From: Flavobacterium rakeshii
GTDB taxonomy: Bacteria > Bacteroidota > Bacteroidia > Flavobacteriales > Flavobacteriaceae
Assembly (NCBI RefSeq): GCF_009741375.1
Contig: NZ_WOWP01000013.1
Coordinates: 124,001 to 188,000 of the forward strand
Length of the DNA stretch: 64,000 nucleotides
Reading direction: 5' to 3'
Shown: positions 9,686-18,931 of the stretch, in pieces
How positions within the stretch are numbered: position 1 is the stretch's first letter
Layout of the letters: every line of letters begins with the position of its first letter
Notes under the pieces: generated by a model
What the model saw: the letters and a program-made list of their open reading frames with translations, nothing else
What the model was told of the DNA's origin: nothing
Database searches by the model: none
Made by a program: the position numbers and the translations under genes

Positions 9686-9738
9686 ACTATATTAAAAATT
9701 CAAAAAATTCCCTATATTTATGTGTTGTAACACAGAAT

Positions 9739-11631
9739 ATGAGGATGAAGAAACTTTACCGTTTATTTATAACGATAATTGCTTTTACTATTACGCAATG
9801 TGCTTTTGCCCAAAAAGACAGTATTGCACAGGTAAACGATTCGGTTAATGCCGCTAATCTTGAGGCTTTTAATACCAAAATTGCGCTTATTGAGCAACAA
9901 CGGTTAAAAGACTCGGTTAAAAAAGCCGAACTGGAACAACAAATACAGTCGTTAAAAACCACCGATAACCTTAAAAAGGAAGAACTGCAAAAAGAGCTCG
10001 AAGAGCTTGAAAGCCGCGAAACCAAAAGGCTTGCCGCAAAAAAAGAACAGATAGACAAACTGCGTTCTACCATAAAAGGGAATCCGGTTATGGGTTTCTT
10101 TAAAGACACTCTTTTCTATATTTACAGTAAACAGGGCAGTTTCTCGGCTTCCGAACGTGCCCAGGCCGTAACCCGCCGCATTGAGGAACTGGGTGGCAGG
10201 ATTCTTTTCCAGCCCGATTCACTAAAGGTGGTTTCTGCCGAAGCGACTTCAGATGTGGTATACCACGACAGGATAATCATTAGCCTTTCAGAGAATGATG
10301 CCATTTGGAACAACACCTCAAAAGAGAAACTTGCCGATAGTTACAAAACTATAATTGCTGATGAGATAACCACCTACAAGAACGAAACCAGCTTTAAAAC
10401 TCTGGTTAAGGAAATAGCACTGGCGCTTTTAGTAATTGGTGTACTGGTATTGCTTATTTACCTTTCGGGGAAACTGTTTGGCTGGACTGCCAACAAGATA
10501 AAAGAGCAAAAGGATAAAAGGATACACGGTATAAAAATCAAAACCTACGAACTGTTTGATGCCGACAGGCAGGTAAACCTCCTATTACTGGTAAACAGGC
10601 TTATAAAGTGGTTGTTTATTTTCCTGCTTATCTATATAGCACTCCCTGTGCTGTTTGGTATTTTCCCGTGGACGCAAAACTTTGCCGAAACACTTTTCAG
10701 CTACATTCTTACTCCGGTTAAAAAGGTAGCTTTTGGCGTTTGGGATTATATGCCAAATCTTATTACCATTATTGTACTGATTATTATTTTTAGGTACATA
10801 CTGCGCTTCGCCCGTTTCCTTAAAAACGAAATTGCACGCGGCAACCTGCACATAGACGGTTTTTACCCCGACTGGGCAAACCCTACCTATCAAATTGTAC
10901 GCGTACTCATACTGGCTTTCCTGTTAATCGTGATATTCCCTTACCTTCCGGGTAGTGACTCACAGGTATTTAAAGGGGTGTCGGTTTTCTTAGGTTTCCT
11001 GTTCACCTTTGGTTCTATGGGATCGTTATCTAATATTATTGCCGGGATTGTACTTACCTATATGCGCCTCTTTAAGATTAACGACCGTGTAAAAATTGGC
11101 GAAGTTGTGGGCGATGTGATTGAAAAATCACTACTGGTAACCCGTATTCGTACCATTAAAAACGAAATTATATCCATACCTAACTCCACCGTAATGAGTA
11201 GCCACACTATTAATTACAGTAGTGATACCATAAGCAAAGGGCTCATACTCCATACTACGGTAACCATTGGGTATGATGTGCCGTGGAAAGACATACAACA
11301 GGCACTGCTTGATGCCGCCGACAGAACCGAACATTTACTAAAAGAACCTGTACCGTTTGTACTGCAAACCAGTTTGGAAGATTTTTATGTTGCCTACCAG
11401 ATTAATGCCTATACTAAAGAAGCCAACAAACAGGCTGCCATATACAGCGAACTGCATAAAAACATACAGGACTGCTGTAATGAAAAAGGTATTGAGATAC
11501 TATCGCCACACTATAGGGCTGCGCGCGACGGAAACATGACCACCATCCCGCAAAACTATCTTGACAAGGATTATGAAGCCCCGTCCTTTAATGTAAAAAT
11601 GAACAAAGACAACCAAACCAAACCGGAATAA
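9739..11631 (+). CDS. Large MscS-family mechanosensitive channel
   Basis: This 630-residue inner-membrane protein should open under membrane tension and release solutes. A signal-like N-terminus (to ~25) precedes a periplasmic coiled-coil region at ~40-105 rich in KKAELEQQ/ELEELESRE patterns. Several membrane segments follow between ~225 and 420. The MscS pore and beta domain lie at ~420-520 (FGSMGSLSNIIAGIVLTYMRLFKINDRVKIGEVVGDV, then SIPNSTVMSSHTINYS), and the cytoplasmic domain completes the protein. It is followed three bases later by a smaller MscS, so the two are co-transcribed and may form a pair for different tension thresholds. Confidence 0.88.
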   Translation: MRMKKLYRLFITIIAFTITQCAFAQKDSIAQVNDSVNAANLEAFNTKIALIEQQRLKDSVKKAELEQQIQSLKTTDNLKKEELQKELEELESRETKRLAAKKEQIDKLRSTIKGNPVMGFFKDTLFYIYSKQGSFSASERAQAVTRRIEELGGRILFQPDSLKVVSAEATSDVVYHDRIIISLSENDAIWNNTSKEKLADSYKTIIADEITTYKNETSFKTLVKEIALALLVIGVLVLLIYLSGKLFGWTANKIKEQKDKRIHGIKIKTYELFDADRQVNLLLLVNRLIKWLFIFLLIYIALPVLFGIFPWTQNFAETLFSYILTPVKKVAFGVWDYMPNLITIIVLIIIFRYILRFARFLKNEIARGNLHIDGFYPDWANPTYQIVRVLILAFLLIVIFPYLPGSDSQVFKGVSVFLGFLFTFGSMGSLSNIIAGIVLTYMRLFKINDRVKIGEVVGDVIEKSLLVTRIRTIKNEIISIPNSTVMSSHTINYSSDTISKGLILHTTVTIGYDVPWKDIQQALLDAADRTEHLLKEPVPFVLQTSLEDFYVAYQINAYTKEANKQAAIYSELHKNIQDCCNEKGIEILSPHYRAARDGNMTTIPQNYLDKDYEAPSFNVKMNKDNQTKPE

Positions 11632-11634
11632 ACC

Positions 11635-12459
11635 ATGTGGGAACATATTAAAGATTTACTAAATGAAACGCTGATTACCATAGGTAAAACGCAGCTTAAG
11701 GTAAGCTCTATCATTACACTTATCCTTTTTTGGGTATGTGTGGCTTTCATCATGAAAATCATAAAAAAGAGCATTTACCGCATACATAGTTTTGATGAGG
11801 CTAAAAAGTATTCCATTTTTACCCTTATTAAATACATACTCCTTGTAATTGTTTTAGTACTCTCGCTTGAAATAGTAGGTTTTAACCTTTCGGTACTGTT
11901 AGCAGGTTCTGCTGCACTGTTAGTAGGTTTGGGACTTGGTATACAAAACCTGTTTAGCGATTATATTTCGGGGATTGTAATACTGGTAGATTCTACTGTA
12001 AAAATGGGCGATGTAATAGAGGTAAACAATATAGTGGGAACCGTACAGGAAATACGCCTGCGTACAACCACTGTACTTACCCGAGATGATAAGTATATTA
12101 TTATCCCGAACTCTGACCTTACCAAAAACGAACTGATTAACTGGACGCACAACGATTTAGCTTCCCGTTTTGATGTTAGTGTAGGGGTTGATTATTCGTC
12201 GGATGTTGACTTGGTTACCCGATTATTACACGATGCTGCTGCCGAAGAACAGGGCATACTTACAAAGCCCGAACCGTTTGTACGCTTTAATAACTTTGGC
12301 GACTCATCGCTTGACTTCTCTATTTACTTTTGGGTGGAAGATGTATTTAGGGCCGAGAATGTAAAAAGCCGTTTACGCTACAGGATACTGGACAAATTCA
12401 GGCAAAACGGGGTATCTATACCATTCCCGCAAAGGGTTATACACAAAGCCGCCGATTAA
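11635..12459 (+). CDS. Small MscS-family mechanosensitive channel
   Basis: This 274-residue channel has the size of canonical MscS. Three membrane segments occupy ~1-110, the last being the glycine/alanine-rich pore helix (LAGSAALLVGLGLGIQNLF). The beta domain follows at ~120-165 (VKMGDVIEVNNIVGTVQEI, RTTTVLTRDDKYIIIPNSDL) and then the cytoplasmic vestibule domain. The start is three bases after the larger MscS gene. Its TAA lies in a TTAA shared with the opposing TerB-like gene, so the two genes overlap by four bases tail to tail. Confidence 0.9.
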   Translation: MWEHIKDLLNETLITIGKTQLKVSSIITLILFWVCVAFIMKIIKKSIYRIHSFDEAKKYSIFTLIKYILLVIVLVLSLEIVGFNLSVLLAGSAALLVGLGLGIQNLFSDYISGIVILVDSTVKMGDVIEVNNIVGTVQEIRLRTTTVLTRDDKYIIIPNSDLTKNELINWTHNDLASRFDVSVGVDYSSDVDLVTRLLHDAAAEEQGILTKPEPFVRFNNFGDSSLDFSIYFWVEDVFRAENVKSRLRYRILDKFRQNGVSIPFPQRVIHKAAD

Positions 12460-12857
12460 TTGTGCTGGGCACGGAAAAGTGCCAGCATAATATCCGGATC
12501 AATAAGTCCTGTTGGCGATTTTTCCATTTCCTGCAGTACGCTTCTCATGGCAAACGGGCTAAGCCCCATATTGATGCCCATTTCACGTATGGCAATCTGC
12601 TCGTTTTCATGCAGTACACCATCGGCATGCATTAAAAGTGCCAGCCTGTAAAACTGTAATATTCGCTGGTGCTCTGATTTTATGGCTACCCTTTCGGCCT
12701 CATGCTCAAAAAGGCTTTCAAAAACATTCTTATCTATACTGAGCTGTGAAGCAACTATAGCCAAGAACTGATACTCCCTTTCGTGTATCTCACCGTCAAT
12801 TCTTGCAAAAGCAATCATTTCAGACAATAAGCTTAATTTTTCTTCGTAAGTGCTCAT
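12456..12857 (-). CDS. TerB-like helical protein
   Basis: This 133-residue, probably cytoplasmic protein has the all-helical TerB pattern: LLSEMIAFARIDGEIHERE at ~10-28, then a second copy of the acidic loop, ALLMHADGVLHENEQ, at ~72-86. The repeated xADGxxxxxE motif is the family's putative metal-binding loop, first described in tellurite-resistance TerB. Single TerB-domain proteins like this are common in Bacteroidota and need not have anything to do with tellurite; no other ter genes are nearby. The start at 12857 fits a short leader. It converges on the small MscS gene. Confidence 0.65.
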   Translation of the reverse strand: MSTYEEKLSLLSEMIAFARIDGEIHEREYQFLAIVASQLSIDKNVFESLFEHEAERVAIKSEHQRILQFYRLALLMHADGVLHENEQIAIREMGINMGLSPFAMRSVLQEMEKSPTGLIDPDIMLALFRAQHN

Positions 12858-12909
12858 AGATTGTGGTATTTTTAGCTAATATATCGTTTTACCGTAAAAG
12901 TTTTTAATT

Positions 12910-13707
12910 ATGGTCCGCATTTTTTTCCTATTCACCTTATCTTTATGGTGTATGACTGCCAAACCTCAAACCCCGTCTTTATCACAAAATGTGTCGACTT
13001 TTACCATCAATGCCCCGCAACTGGGTGGCGAGCGTAAAATATGGATATACCTACCTAATATATACGAGAATAGTGATAAAAAGTTTCCGGTACTGTATAT
13101 GCATGACGGTCAGAATCTGTTTGACAGCTTTACCGCTTTTGCCGGAGAATGGCGCATTGACGAAACACTGGACAGCCTTAAAGCCGAAACCATTGTTATA
13201 GGCATAGAAAACGGAGGCGACAACCGTATTGACGAGCTTACTCCCTACCCTAACGAAAAGTATGGCGGAGGTCATGGCGACAAATACCTTGATTTTTTGG
13301 TTACTACACTTAAACCTTATGTAGACGAACACTACCGCACCCTCAACGATAAGGAAAACACTATGATAATGGGCAGTTCCCTTGGCGGACTCATATCATT
13401 TTATGCCATATTGAAGTACCCAAAGGTATTTGGTAAAGCAGGTATTTTTTCCCCTTCGTTTTGGTTTAACGACAAAATATATGATGATGTCCATGCCGTG
13501 GAAAGCATTGATACCAAACTGTACTTTATGGCAGGTGACCATGAAAGCTGTGAAATGATTCCTGATTTGGAACGTATGGAAGAACTGATTCGTTTTAAGC
13601 TAACCGATAAGAAGCTGTATCATAAAAAGATAGTACACAACGGCAGGCATAACGAAAAGCTTTGGGCAAGTCAGTTTGAAGAAGCTTATTTATGGCTTAT
13701 TAATTGA
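12910..13707 (+). CDS. Exported alpha/beta hydrolase of the putative esterase (Fes/EsD-like) family
   Basis: The 265-residue protein begins with a signal-like segment (to ~20, ending TAKPQ). The esterase fold follows: VLYMHDGQNLFD near 60-72, the nucleophile elbow GSSLGG with Ser near 155, and a C-terminal catalytic His candidate in NGRHNEKLW near 245. YxHDGQNLFD is characteristic of the family that includes enterochelin esterase-like and feruloyl-esterase-like enzymes. It probably hydrolyses an ester in the periplasm; the substrate is unknown. It diverges from the TerB-like gene and has a short 52-base upstream region. Confidence 0.82.
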   Translation: MVRIFFLFTLSLWCMTAKPQTPSLSQNVSTFTINAPQLGGERKIWIYLPNIYENSDKKFPVLYMHDGQNLFDSFTAFAGEWRIDETLDSLKAETIVIGIENGGDNRIDELTPYPNEKYGGGHGDKYLDFLVTTLKPYVDEHYRTLNDKENTMIMGSSLGGLISFYAILKYPKVFGKAGIFSPSFWFNDKIYDDVHAVESIDTKLYFMAGDHESCEMIPDLERMEELIRFKLTDKKLYHKKIVHNGRHNEKLWASQFEEAYLWLIN

Positions 13708-13739
13708 ATATTTAAACTACCTTTGCAAAAAATAACGTA

Positions 13740-14195
13740 ATGAATAATAACGATATATTTAAAAAGCTAAGGGTAGCACTTCAGCTTCGTGACGACCAGA
13801 TTGTTGATATTTTACAACTGGTGGATTTCAGGATTTCAAAACCTGAGCTGGGAGCGTTTTTCCGTAATGAGAACCACCCAAATTATATGGATTGCGGCGA
13901 TCAGGTACTACGCAACTTTTTAAACGGACTTATTATTCACTTACGTGGTACTAAAGATGAGCCAAAAGACCCTAAAAAAGTACTGGCTGCTATAAAAGCC
14001 GAAGCAGGTAAAGATACTTCTGCTCCAAAAAAACCGGGTACTTATAAAGGCAAACCTAAGCCAAAACCTAAAACACAGGGTGAAGCAACAGGTACTGCAA
14101 AAAAACCGGTAAAAAAATTCAACAAGCCTAAAAAGAAAGAACCTATAATGGATAAAACCCGTTTTAAAAACGGTAAAAAACCAAATAAGGACTAA
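13740..14195 (+). CDS. DUF1456 family protein (YehS-like) with basic tail
   Basis: Residues 1-75 carry the DUF1456 pattern, including LRVALQLRDDQIVDILQLV and AFFRNENHPNYMDCGDQVLRNFLNGL. E. coli YehS has two such repeats. Here only one and a trailing portion are evident, followed by a Lys/Pro-rich tail (~90-151) with many KPK/KKP steps and a net positive charge, suggesting nucleic-acid binding. TACCTTTG at 13718-13725 is a good -7 box 15 bases before the ATG. The next gene (DUF4269) starts only two bases later, so they form an operon. The function is not known. Confidence 0.78.
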   Translation: MNNNDIFKKLRVALQLRDDQIVDILQLVDFRISKPELGAFFRNENHPNYMDCGDQVLRNFLNGLIIHLRGTKDEPKDPKKVLAAIKAEAGKDTSAPKKPGTYKGKPKPKPKTQGEATGTAKKPVKKFNKPKKKEPIMDKTRFKNGKKPNKD

Positions 14196-14197
14196 CC

Positions 14198-14722
14198 TTG
14201 AACCAGTTTGATACCATAACCTACCTTAAAACAGGCAATGCCATACAACAGGAAGTTTATACTGTATTAACAAAGGCAAAGATTATGGAGAAGCTTTCGG
14301 GCTTTACTCCGCTATTAACAGGCACCTATCCTATAGCTATAAATATAGAAAACAGCGATCTTGATATTATTTGTGAATATCAGGACAGGGAATCTTTTAT
14401 ATTAGCTTTAACCGATAATTTTAAGTCGGAAAAAGACTTTAACATCAATGAAAAGCTAATTAACGGGGTACATAGTGTTATAGTCCGTTTTTGGCTTAAC
14501 GGGTTTGAAGTAGAAGTTTTCGGGCAGGCCATACCTGTAAAACAACAAAACGCCTACCGCCACATGATAAAGGAATTTGAAATCCTACAGGCAAAAGGAG
14601 AACATTTCAAACAGCAAATAATTAACCTAAAACGCAAAGGCATTAAAACCGAACCTGCCTTCGCTATACTTTTAGACCTAAAAGGTGACCCTTATACTGC
14701 ATTATTGGAATATTCTGTTTAA
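14198..14722 (+). CDS. DUF4269 nucleotidyltransferase-like protein
   Basis: The frame opens with TTG at 14198-14200, two bases after the DUF1456 stop; no ATG is positioned to give the conserved N-terminus MNQFDTITYLKTGN. Residues ~35-60 (LLTGTYPIAINIENSDLDII) resemble the nucleotidyltransferase core, in which a Gly-turn is followed by an acidic SDLD pair. A further conserved region at ~90-110 (VHSVIVRFWLNGFEVEVFGQ) could supply the third acidic residue. The length of 174 residues fits DUF4269. The target and activity are unknown. Translational coupling to the upstream gene probably compensates for the TTG start. Confidence 0.75.
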   Translation: MNQFDTITYLKTGNAIQQEVYTVLTKAKIMEKLSGFTPLLTGTYPIAINIENSDLDIICEYQDRESFILALTDNFKSEKDFNINEKLINGVHSVIVRFWLNGFEVEVFGQAIPVKQQNAYRHMIKEFEILQAKGEHFKQQIINLKRKGIKTEPAFAILLDLKGDPYTALLEYSV

Positions 14723-14823
14723 TAGATTCGTAATTTTTTTCTTTCATTTTATCAATCCCACAAAAGTTTAATAAATATATGTTAACTAACATTCTATTAA
14801 ACTCCCATACGCTATTCGTTTTG

Positions 14824-14831
14824 TAAATTTG
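14824..14831 (+). promoter_or_regulatory. Predicted -7 box for the trehalose gene
   Basis: TAAATTTG is a perfect TAnnTTTG match. With transcription starting near 14838 the leader would be ~47 bases to ATG 14885. No well-spaced TTG was found. Confidence 0.4.
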
Positions 14832-14884
14832 AGTGAATCGCCTGTATGGCAGGCTTCTACTACCATCAGGCAAAAAGCCGAAAA

Positions 14885-17068
14885 ATGAAAATTATTACCG
14901 TATCTTACAGATTACCTCTGTCTATAAAAAGACAAAAAGACAATGTAAAAATCACACAAAGTGCCGGAGGGCTTGCAACAGCAGTACTCTCCTACTCTGA
15001 AAAAAGCCAAAAGAACCTTACCTGGGTAGGTGTAGCCGATTTTGACCAACAGCTTTGGGAAGAAAACAAAAACAACTACGACAGCAATTTTGATATTGAT
15101 CCCGTGTACTTAGAGCGCAGGCTTAACCGTAATTTTTACAATGTTTTCAGTAATTCTGTTCTATGGTCACTGTTTCATTACTTCCCTTCCTTTATAGAAT
15201 ATACCCACGACGGATTTGAAGCCTATAAAGCAGCTAATGAGATTGTAGCCGATAAGGTAAACAGCATATATGAACCCGGTGACATTGTTTGGATACACGA
15301 TTACCACTTTATGGGACTGGCAAAAATAATACGTGAAAAGCACCCACAGGCAAAAATTGGATTTTTCCTGCATATCCCCTTCCCAAACTTTGAAATCTTC
15401 AGGGTACTGCCTAATAAAGTAAGGCGTTACCTTATGGAAGGTGTAATGGGTAGTAACCTTATTGGTTTCCATACCTGGGAAAATGCTATCCACTTTACCG
15501 AATGTATTGAGAAAATGCTGGGTTTCCCTCATAAAAACTTCCTGTTTAGTCAGGATACACATCGTACCAAGGTAGGCTCCTTCCCTATCAGTATCGATTT
15601 TGATAAGTTCCATAATGCGTATGATAATCCTAATGTGGTAAAACTACGCAACGAAATAAAAGACCTTTATAAGGATAAAAAGATAATCTTCTCGGTAGAC
15701 AGGCTTGACTACACAAAAGGAATTACAAACAGGCTTAATGCCTATGAAACCTTCCTTAATACCTACCCAGAATGGAGAGAAAAGGTAGTATTCCTGCTTG
15801 TTATTGTACCATCGCGCGAGGAGATAACCAAATATGGCGAGCGTAAAAAAATGATTGAACTCACTATAGCACGTATAAACGGTAAATTGGGTAACTATAA
15901 ATGGACACCTGTGGTGTACCAGTACCAGTCGGTCGACTTTGACAGGCTAATTGCATTATACACCAGTGCCGATGCCGCACTTATATCGCCTGTAAGAGAC
16001 GGAATGAACCTTGTAGCAAAAGAGTATGTTGCCTCCCGAAAAGACCTTAGAGGAGCTCTTGTATTGAGTGTAATGGCAGGTGCAGCAAAAGAATTACAGG
16101 AGTCGCTTACCATAAACCCTCACGATTTTGAACAGATAGCCCTTAAACTGAATTACGGACTTACCATGAGTGAGGAAGAACAGGCACGCAGGCTGGAACA
16201 CATGCAACGCTATTTAAAAAAGCATGATGTATTTAGATGGGCTTCCGACTTTTTAAATGAAACCGAAGAAATTCATAATAAAGATACCAAAGCCGTAGCG
16301 CTTGCCGGAGACGAAAGGATTGAGCTTTATGAAAAATATGAAGATGCAGAAAAAAGACTGCTACTCCTTGATTTTGACGGTACACTGGTAAACCTGCAAC
16401 CAAAGCCCGAAATGGCTGTTCCGGATGATAAACTCATAAAACTATTGAATACCCTTGCTGCCGACCCAAAAAACGATGTATGGATTATTAGCGGGCGTAA
16501 CAGGGAGTTCCTTGAAAAATGGCTTGGCGAACTCCCTATAGGCCTTGTTGCCGAACACGGCGGATATGTAAAAAGAGACAAATGGGAGTCGGTTATAAAT
16601 GGTACACCCGAATGGAAAGGCCGCGTGATAGAAATAATGCAGGATTATGTAGACACCAACTCTGAAAGTTTTGTAGAGATAAAAGAATTTGGGGTGGCAT
16701 GGCACTACAGAAATGTAGAGCAAAGACAGGGCTTCCTGGCATCACGTGAATTGCTTTCGCTACTAAAGAATCAGCTATACAACATGCCCACTCAAATTAT
16801 AGACGGCAATAAGGTAATTGAGGTTAAACACTTCCTTGCCCACAAGGGGACTACTTATAAAAACAGTATTTTTAATGAAGATTACGACTTTATACTTGCC
16901 TTTGGTGATGATAAGACTGATGAAGATTTATTCGAAAAACTTACCGGCAGCTACCAGCACTCGGTTAAGGTAGGTTCGGGCAATACATCTGCAAAATACA
17001 GGGTACAGTCGGTTGAAGAGGTACTTGGTTTCCTTAACGAGTTAACACAGTGTAATGTTGTAAAATAA
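14885..17068 (+). CDS. Bifunctional trehalose-6-phosphate synthase / trehalose-phosphatase
   Basis: The fused cytoplasmic enzyme makes trehalose from UDP-glucose (or a related donor) and glucose-6-phosphate. The GT20 synthase occupies residues ~1-470, with the N-terminal donor/acceptor segment SYRLPLSIKR, WIHDYHFMGL near 140, VDRLDYTKGI near 275, and SPVRDGMNLVAKEY near 370. The HAD-type phosphatase follows from ~480, with the catalytic DFDGTL near 496, an ISGR segment, and a GDDKTDEDLF metal site near 675. ATG 14885 is chosen over 14846 because MKIITVSYRLP is the expected start and the first 13 codons of the longer frame are not family-like. Trehalose acts as an osmo- and stress protectant. 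Confidence 0.92.
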   Translation: MKIITVSYRLPLSIKRQKDNVKITQSAGGLATAVLSYSEKSQKNLTWVGVADFDQQLWEENKNNYDSNFDIDPVYLERRLNRNFYNVFSNSVLWSLFHYFPSFIEYTHDGFEAYKAANEIVADKVNSIYEPGDIVWIHDYHFMGLAKIIREKHPQAKIGFFLHIPFPNFEIFRVLPNKVRRYLMEGVMGSNLIGFHTWENAIHFTECIEKMLGFPHKNFLFSQDTHRTKVGSFPISIDFDKFHNAYDNPNVVKLRNEIKDLYKDKKIIFSVDRLDYTKGITNRLNAYETFLNTYPEWREKVVFLLVIVPSREEITKYGERKKMIELTIARINGKLGNYKWTPVVYQYQSVDFDRLIALYTSADAALISPVRDGMNLVAKEYVASRKDLRGALVLSVMAGAAKELQESLTINPHDFEQIALKLNYGLTMSEEEQARRLEHMQRYLKKHDVFRWASDFLNETEEIHNKDTKAVALAGDERIELYEKYEDAEKRLLLLDFDGTLVNLQPKPEMAVPDDKLIKLLNTLAADPKNDVWIISGRNREFLEKWLGELPIGLVAEHGGYVKRDKWESVINGTPEWKGRVIEIMQDYVDTNSESFVEIKEFGVAWHYRNVEQRQGFLASRELLSLLKNQLYNMPTQIIDGNKVIEVKHFLAHKGTTYKNSIFNEDYDFILAFGDDKTDEDLFEKLTGSYQHSVKVGSGNTSAKYRVQSVEEVLGFLNELTQCNVVK

Positions 17069-17100
17069 TTTTATACATTTAGGGATAAAAAACCATACCT

Positions 17101-17943
17101 ATGAAAAGTATCTTTAAATACCTATCCCTACCCTGTGTAGCATTAGCCCTTATTTCGTGTTCTGAAGATGATTCCGGCAATAATCCATCTGTAGAAGATG
17201 GTCGTTTACTTAAATCAGTAATCTACCCTGTAACAGAAAATTCTGAAGACGAATTACCTGCTCTTGATTTTAGTGAACACTATTTCTATGATGCCGAACA
17301 TAATCTTGCTAAAGCAGATGGTGACACCAAATTTAACGGAAAATATTTTTATAGTAATAATAGATTATCAGAGAGAACAAAATACGGAACAGAATACATG
17401 TATGAGTATGACGACCAAGGGAGAATAACTAAACTATGGTCTGAGACATTTGGAGATTACACAGAGCTGTTTTATGAGGAAGGCAAAGTAATAACACATA
17501 TGTATTATGTAATCAGGGATGAACTTGAAAAAAGGGAACTTTTACTGGACCAACAGGGACGTATTATTAAAATGACCGATTTAGATCCTGCTTCAAGCAT
17601 TTCCCATCTGGATGTTGTAGATTATATATATGACGCAACCGGAAACATTACAAGTATTATACGGGTACTTGAAGGCAATAGTGAGCCCGAAACCATTAAT
17701 TTCACTTATGAAGAAACAAAAAATCCATATTATTACTCGTTTAAAAAGCACTATGAAACTACCTATTATCTTGAAAATAGTGATGGTTTAAGTGTATACA
17801 ATAATAAGCACGGTTTATTCCCTAATATGATTGCTTCAGAAAATGTATACTATACAGTAAATGAAAATGGTTATCCTACGGCTGAGTACACGACAAGCCC
17901 TGAAGGTATCACTAATGAAATTTGCACCTACAATTACTTCTAA
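17101..17943 (+). CDS. Lipoprotein with YD/RHS-like repeats, unknown function
   Basis: The signal MKSIFKYLSLPCVALALISC ends in a lipobox with Cys at residue 20. The mature part has tandem short beta units of the YD type: FYDAEHNLAKADG, YEYDDQGRITKLW, LLDQQGRIIKMTD and YIYDATGNITSII. These are the pattern of RHS-like wound beta structures, but the protein is only 280 residues and shows no toxin domain. It is probably anchored to the outer membrane. It follows the trehalose gene by 32 bases but has its own terminator. No function can be assigned. Confidence 0.6.
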   Translation: MKSIFKYLSLPCVALALISCSEDDSGNNPSVEDGRLLKSVIYPVTENSEDELPALDFSEHYFYDAEHNLAKADGDTKFNGKYFYSNNRLSERTKYGTEYMYEYDDQGRITKLWSETFGDYTELFYEEGKVITHMYYVIRDELEKRELLLDQQGRIIKMTDLDPASSISHLDVVDYIYDATGNITSIIRVLEGNSEPETINFTYEETKNPYYYSFKKHYETTYYLENSDGLSVYNNKHGLFPNMIASENVYYTVNENGYPTAEYTTSPEGITNEICTYNYF

Positions 17944-17960
17944 AAAATATTAGTTTTATA

Positions 17961-17990
17961 AAATCCTGAGCATAGCTCGGGATTTTTTTA
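17961..17990 (+). terminator. Rho-independent terminator after the YD-repeat lipoprotein
   Basis: AAATCCTGAGC at 17961-17971 pairs with GCTCGGGATTT at 17975-17985 through one G-U pair. The loop is ATA, and T residues follow. Confidence 0.85.
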
Positions 17991-18034
17991 TATTTGAACT
18001 ACCCATCTTTTAATAATATCTAACATCATTTTCA

Positions 18035-18862
18035 ATGAAAAAACAACTTTTACTATTCCTGTTTTTGCTTACTGCTACAGTAAGTAAAGCACAAACGGAA
18101 TATATTACCAAAACCAACATCCAGTATTACGACCAGGCAACAAACAAATCGGATTCCTATATAGCCGAACGTTGCGTACTGGACATATACTTACCTAAGG
18201 ATACCAAAAACTTTGCTACCATAGTATGGTTTCACGGCGGAGGGATAACTCAGGGAAATAAAGAAATACCCGAATACCTTAAAAACAAAGGCTATTGCAT
18301 TGTAGGTGTAAACTATCGTTTAAGCCCAAATGTAAAAGCGCCTGCTTATATTGAAGACAGTGCCGCTGCCGTAGCATGGGTATACAATAATATTGAAAAA
18401 TATGGCGGAGATCCATCGCTTGTTTTCCTATCGGGTCACTCTGCCGGAGGTTATTTGGTAAGCATGGTTGGACTGGATCAAAAATACCTTGCCAAATATG
18501 ATATCGATTCTAATAGGATTGCCGGACTTATTCCGTTTAGTGGGCAGTGCATAACTCACTTTACTGTAAGAAAAGAAAGAGGCATTCCTGAAAAACAACC
18601 ATTTGTAGATGAGTATGCTCCGTTGTTCCATGTACGTGCCGATGCACCTCCGTTGCTTTTAATTACAGGCGACAGGGAAATGGAAATGCTGGGACGCTAT
18701 GAGGAAAATGCCTATATGGCAAGAATGATGAAAATAGCAGGCCATAAAGATACCCGCCTTTATGAACTGGAAGGTTATGGGCATAACATGACCGAACCTG
18801 CTTTCCCCCTACTGGTTAAAGAAGTTAACCGAATTATAGAACTCAAGAGGAAAAAGAAATAA
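18035..18862 (+). CDS. Exported alpha/beta hydrolase (BD-FAE / HSL-like esterase)
   Basis: A signal peptide of ~19 residues (ending VSKAQ) is followed by an esterase fold. The oxyanion motif HGGG is at ~66-69, the nucleophile elbow GHSAGG at ~133-138, and an acidic catalytic residue is likely in LLITGDREME. The catalytic His is in EGYGHNMTEP near 255. The layout (FHGGG, VNYRLSP, GHSAGG) matches carboxylesterases that remove acyl groups in the periplasm. The physiological substrate is unknown. A bidirectional terminator separates it from sucC. Confidence 0.82.
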   Translation: MKKQLLLFLFLLTATVSKAQTEYITKTNIQYYDQATNKSDSYIAERCVLDIYLPKDTKNFATIVWFHGGGITQGNKEIPEYLKNKGYCIVGVNYRLSPNVKAPAYIEDSAAAVAWVYNNIEKYGGDPSLVFLSGHSAGGYLVSMVGLDQKYLAKYDIDSNRIAGLIPFSGQCITHFTVRKERGIPEKQPFVDEYAPLFHVRADAPPLLLITGDREMEMLGRYEENAYMARMMKIAGHKDTRLYELEGYGHNMTEPAFPLLVKEVNRIIELKRKKK

Positions 18863-18875
18863 AGAATACCAAATA

Positions 18876-18905
18876 AAAAATCCCTCGCAATGCGAGGGAT
18901 TTTTA
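18876..18905. terminator. Bidirectional terminator between the esterase gene and sucC
   Basis: AAAAATCCCTCGC pairs with GCGAGGGATTTTT around a short AAT loop. A and T tails on both sides let it serve both converging genes. Confidence 0.9.
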
Positions 18906-18931
18906 TATATAAAACCTGTTGGTTTATCTTA

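Noticed and set aside
12456..12857. Tellurite-resistance operon
   Set aside because: Only a single TerB-like domain is present, with no terC, terD or related genes. The family has wider roles.
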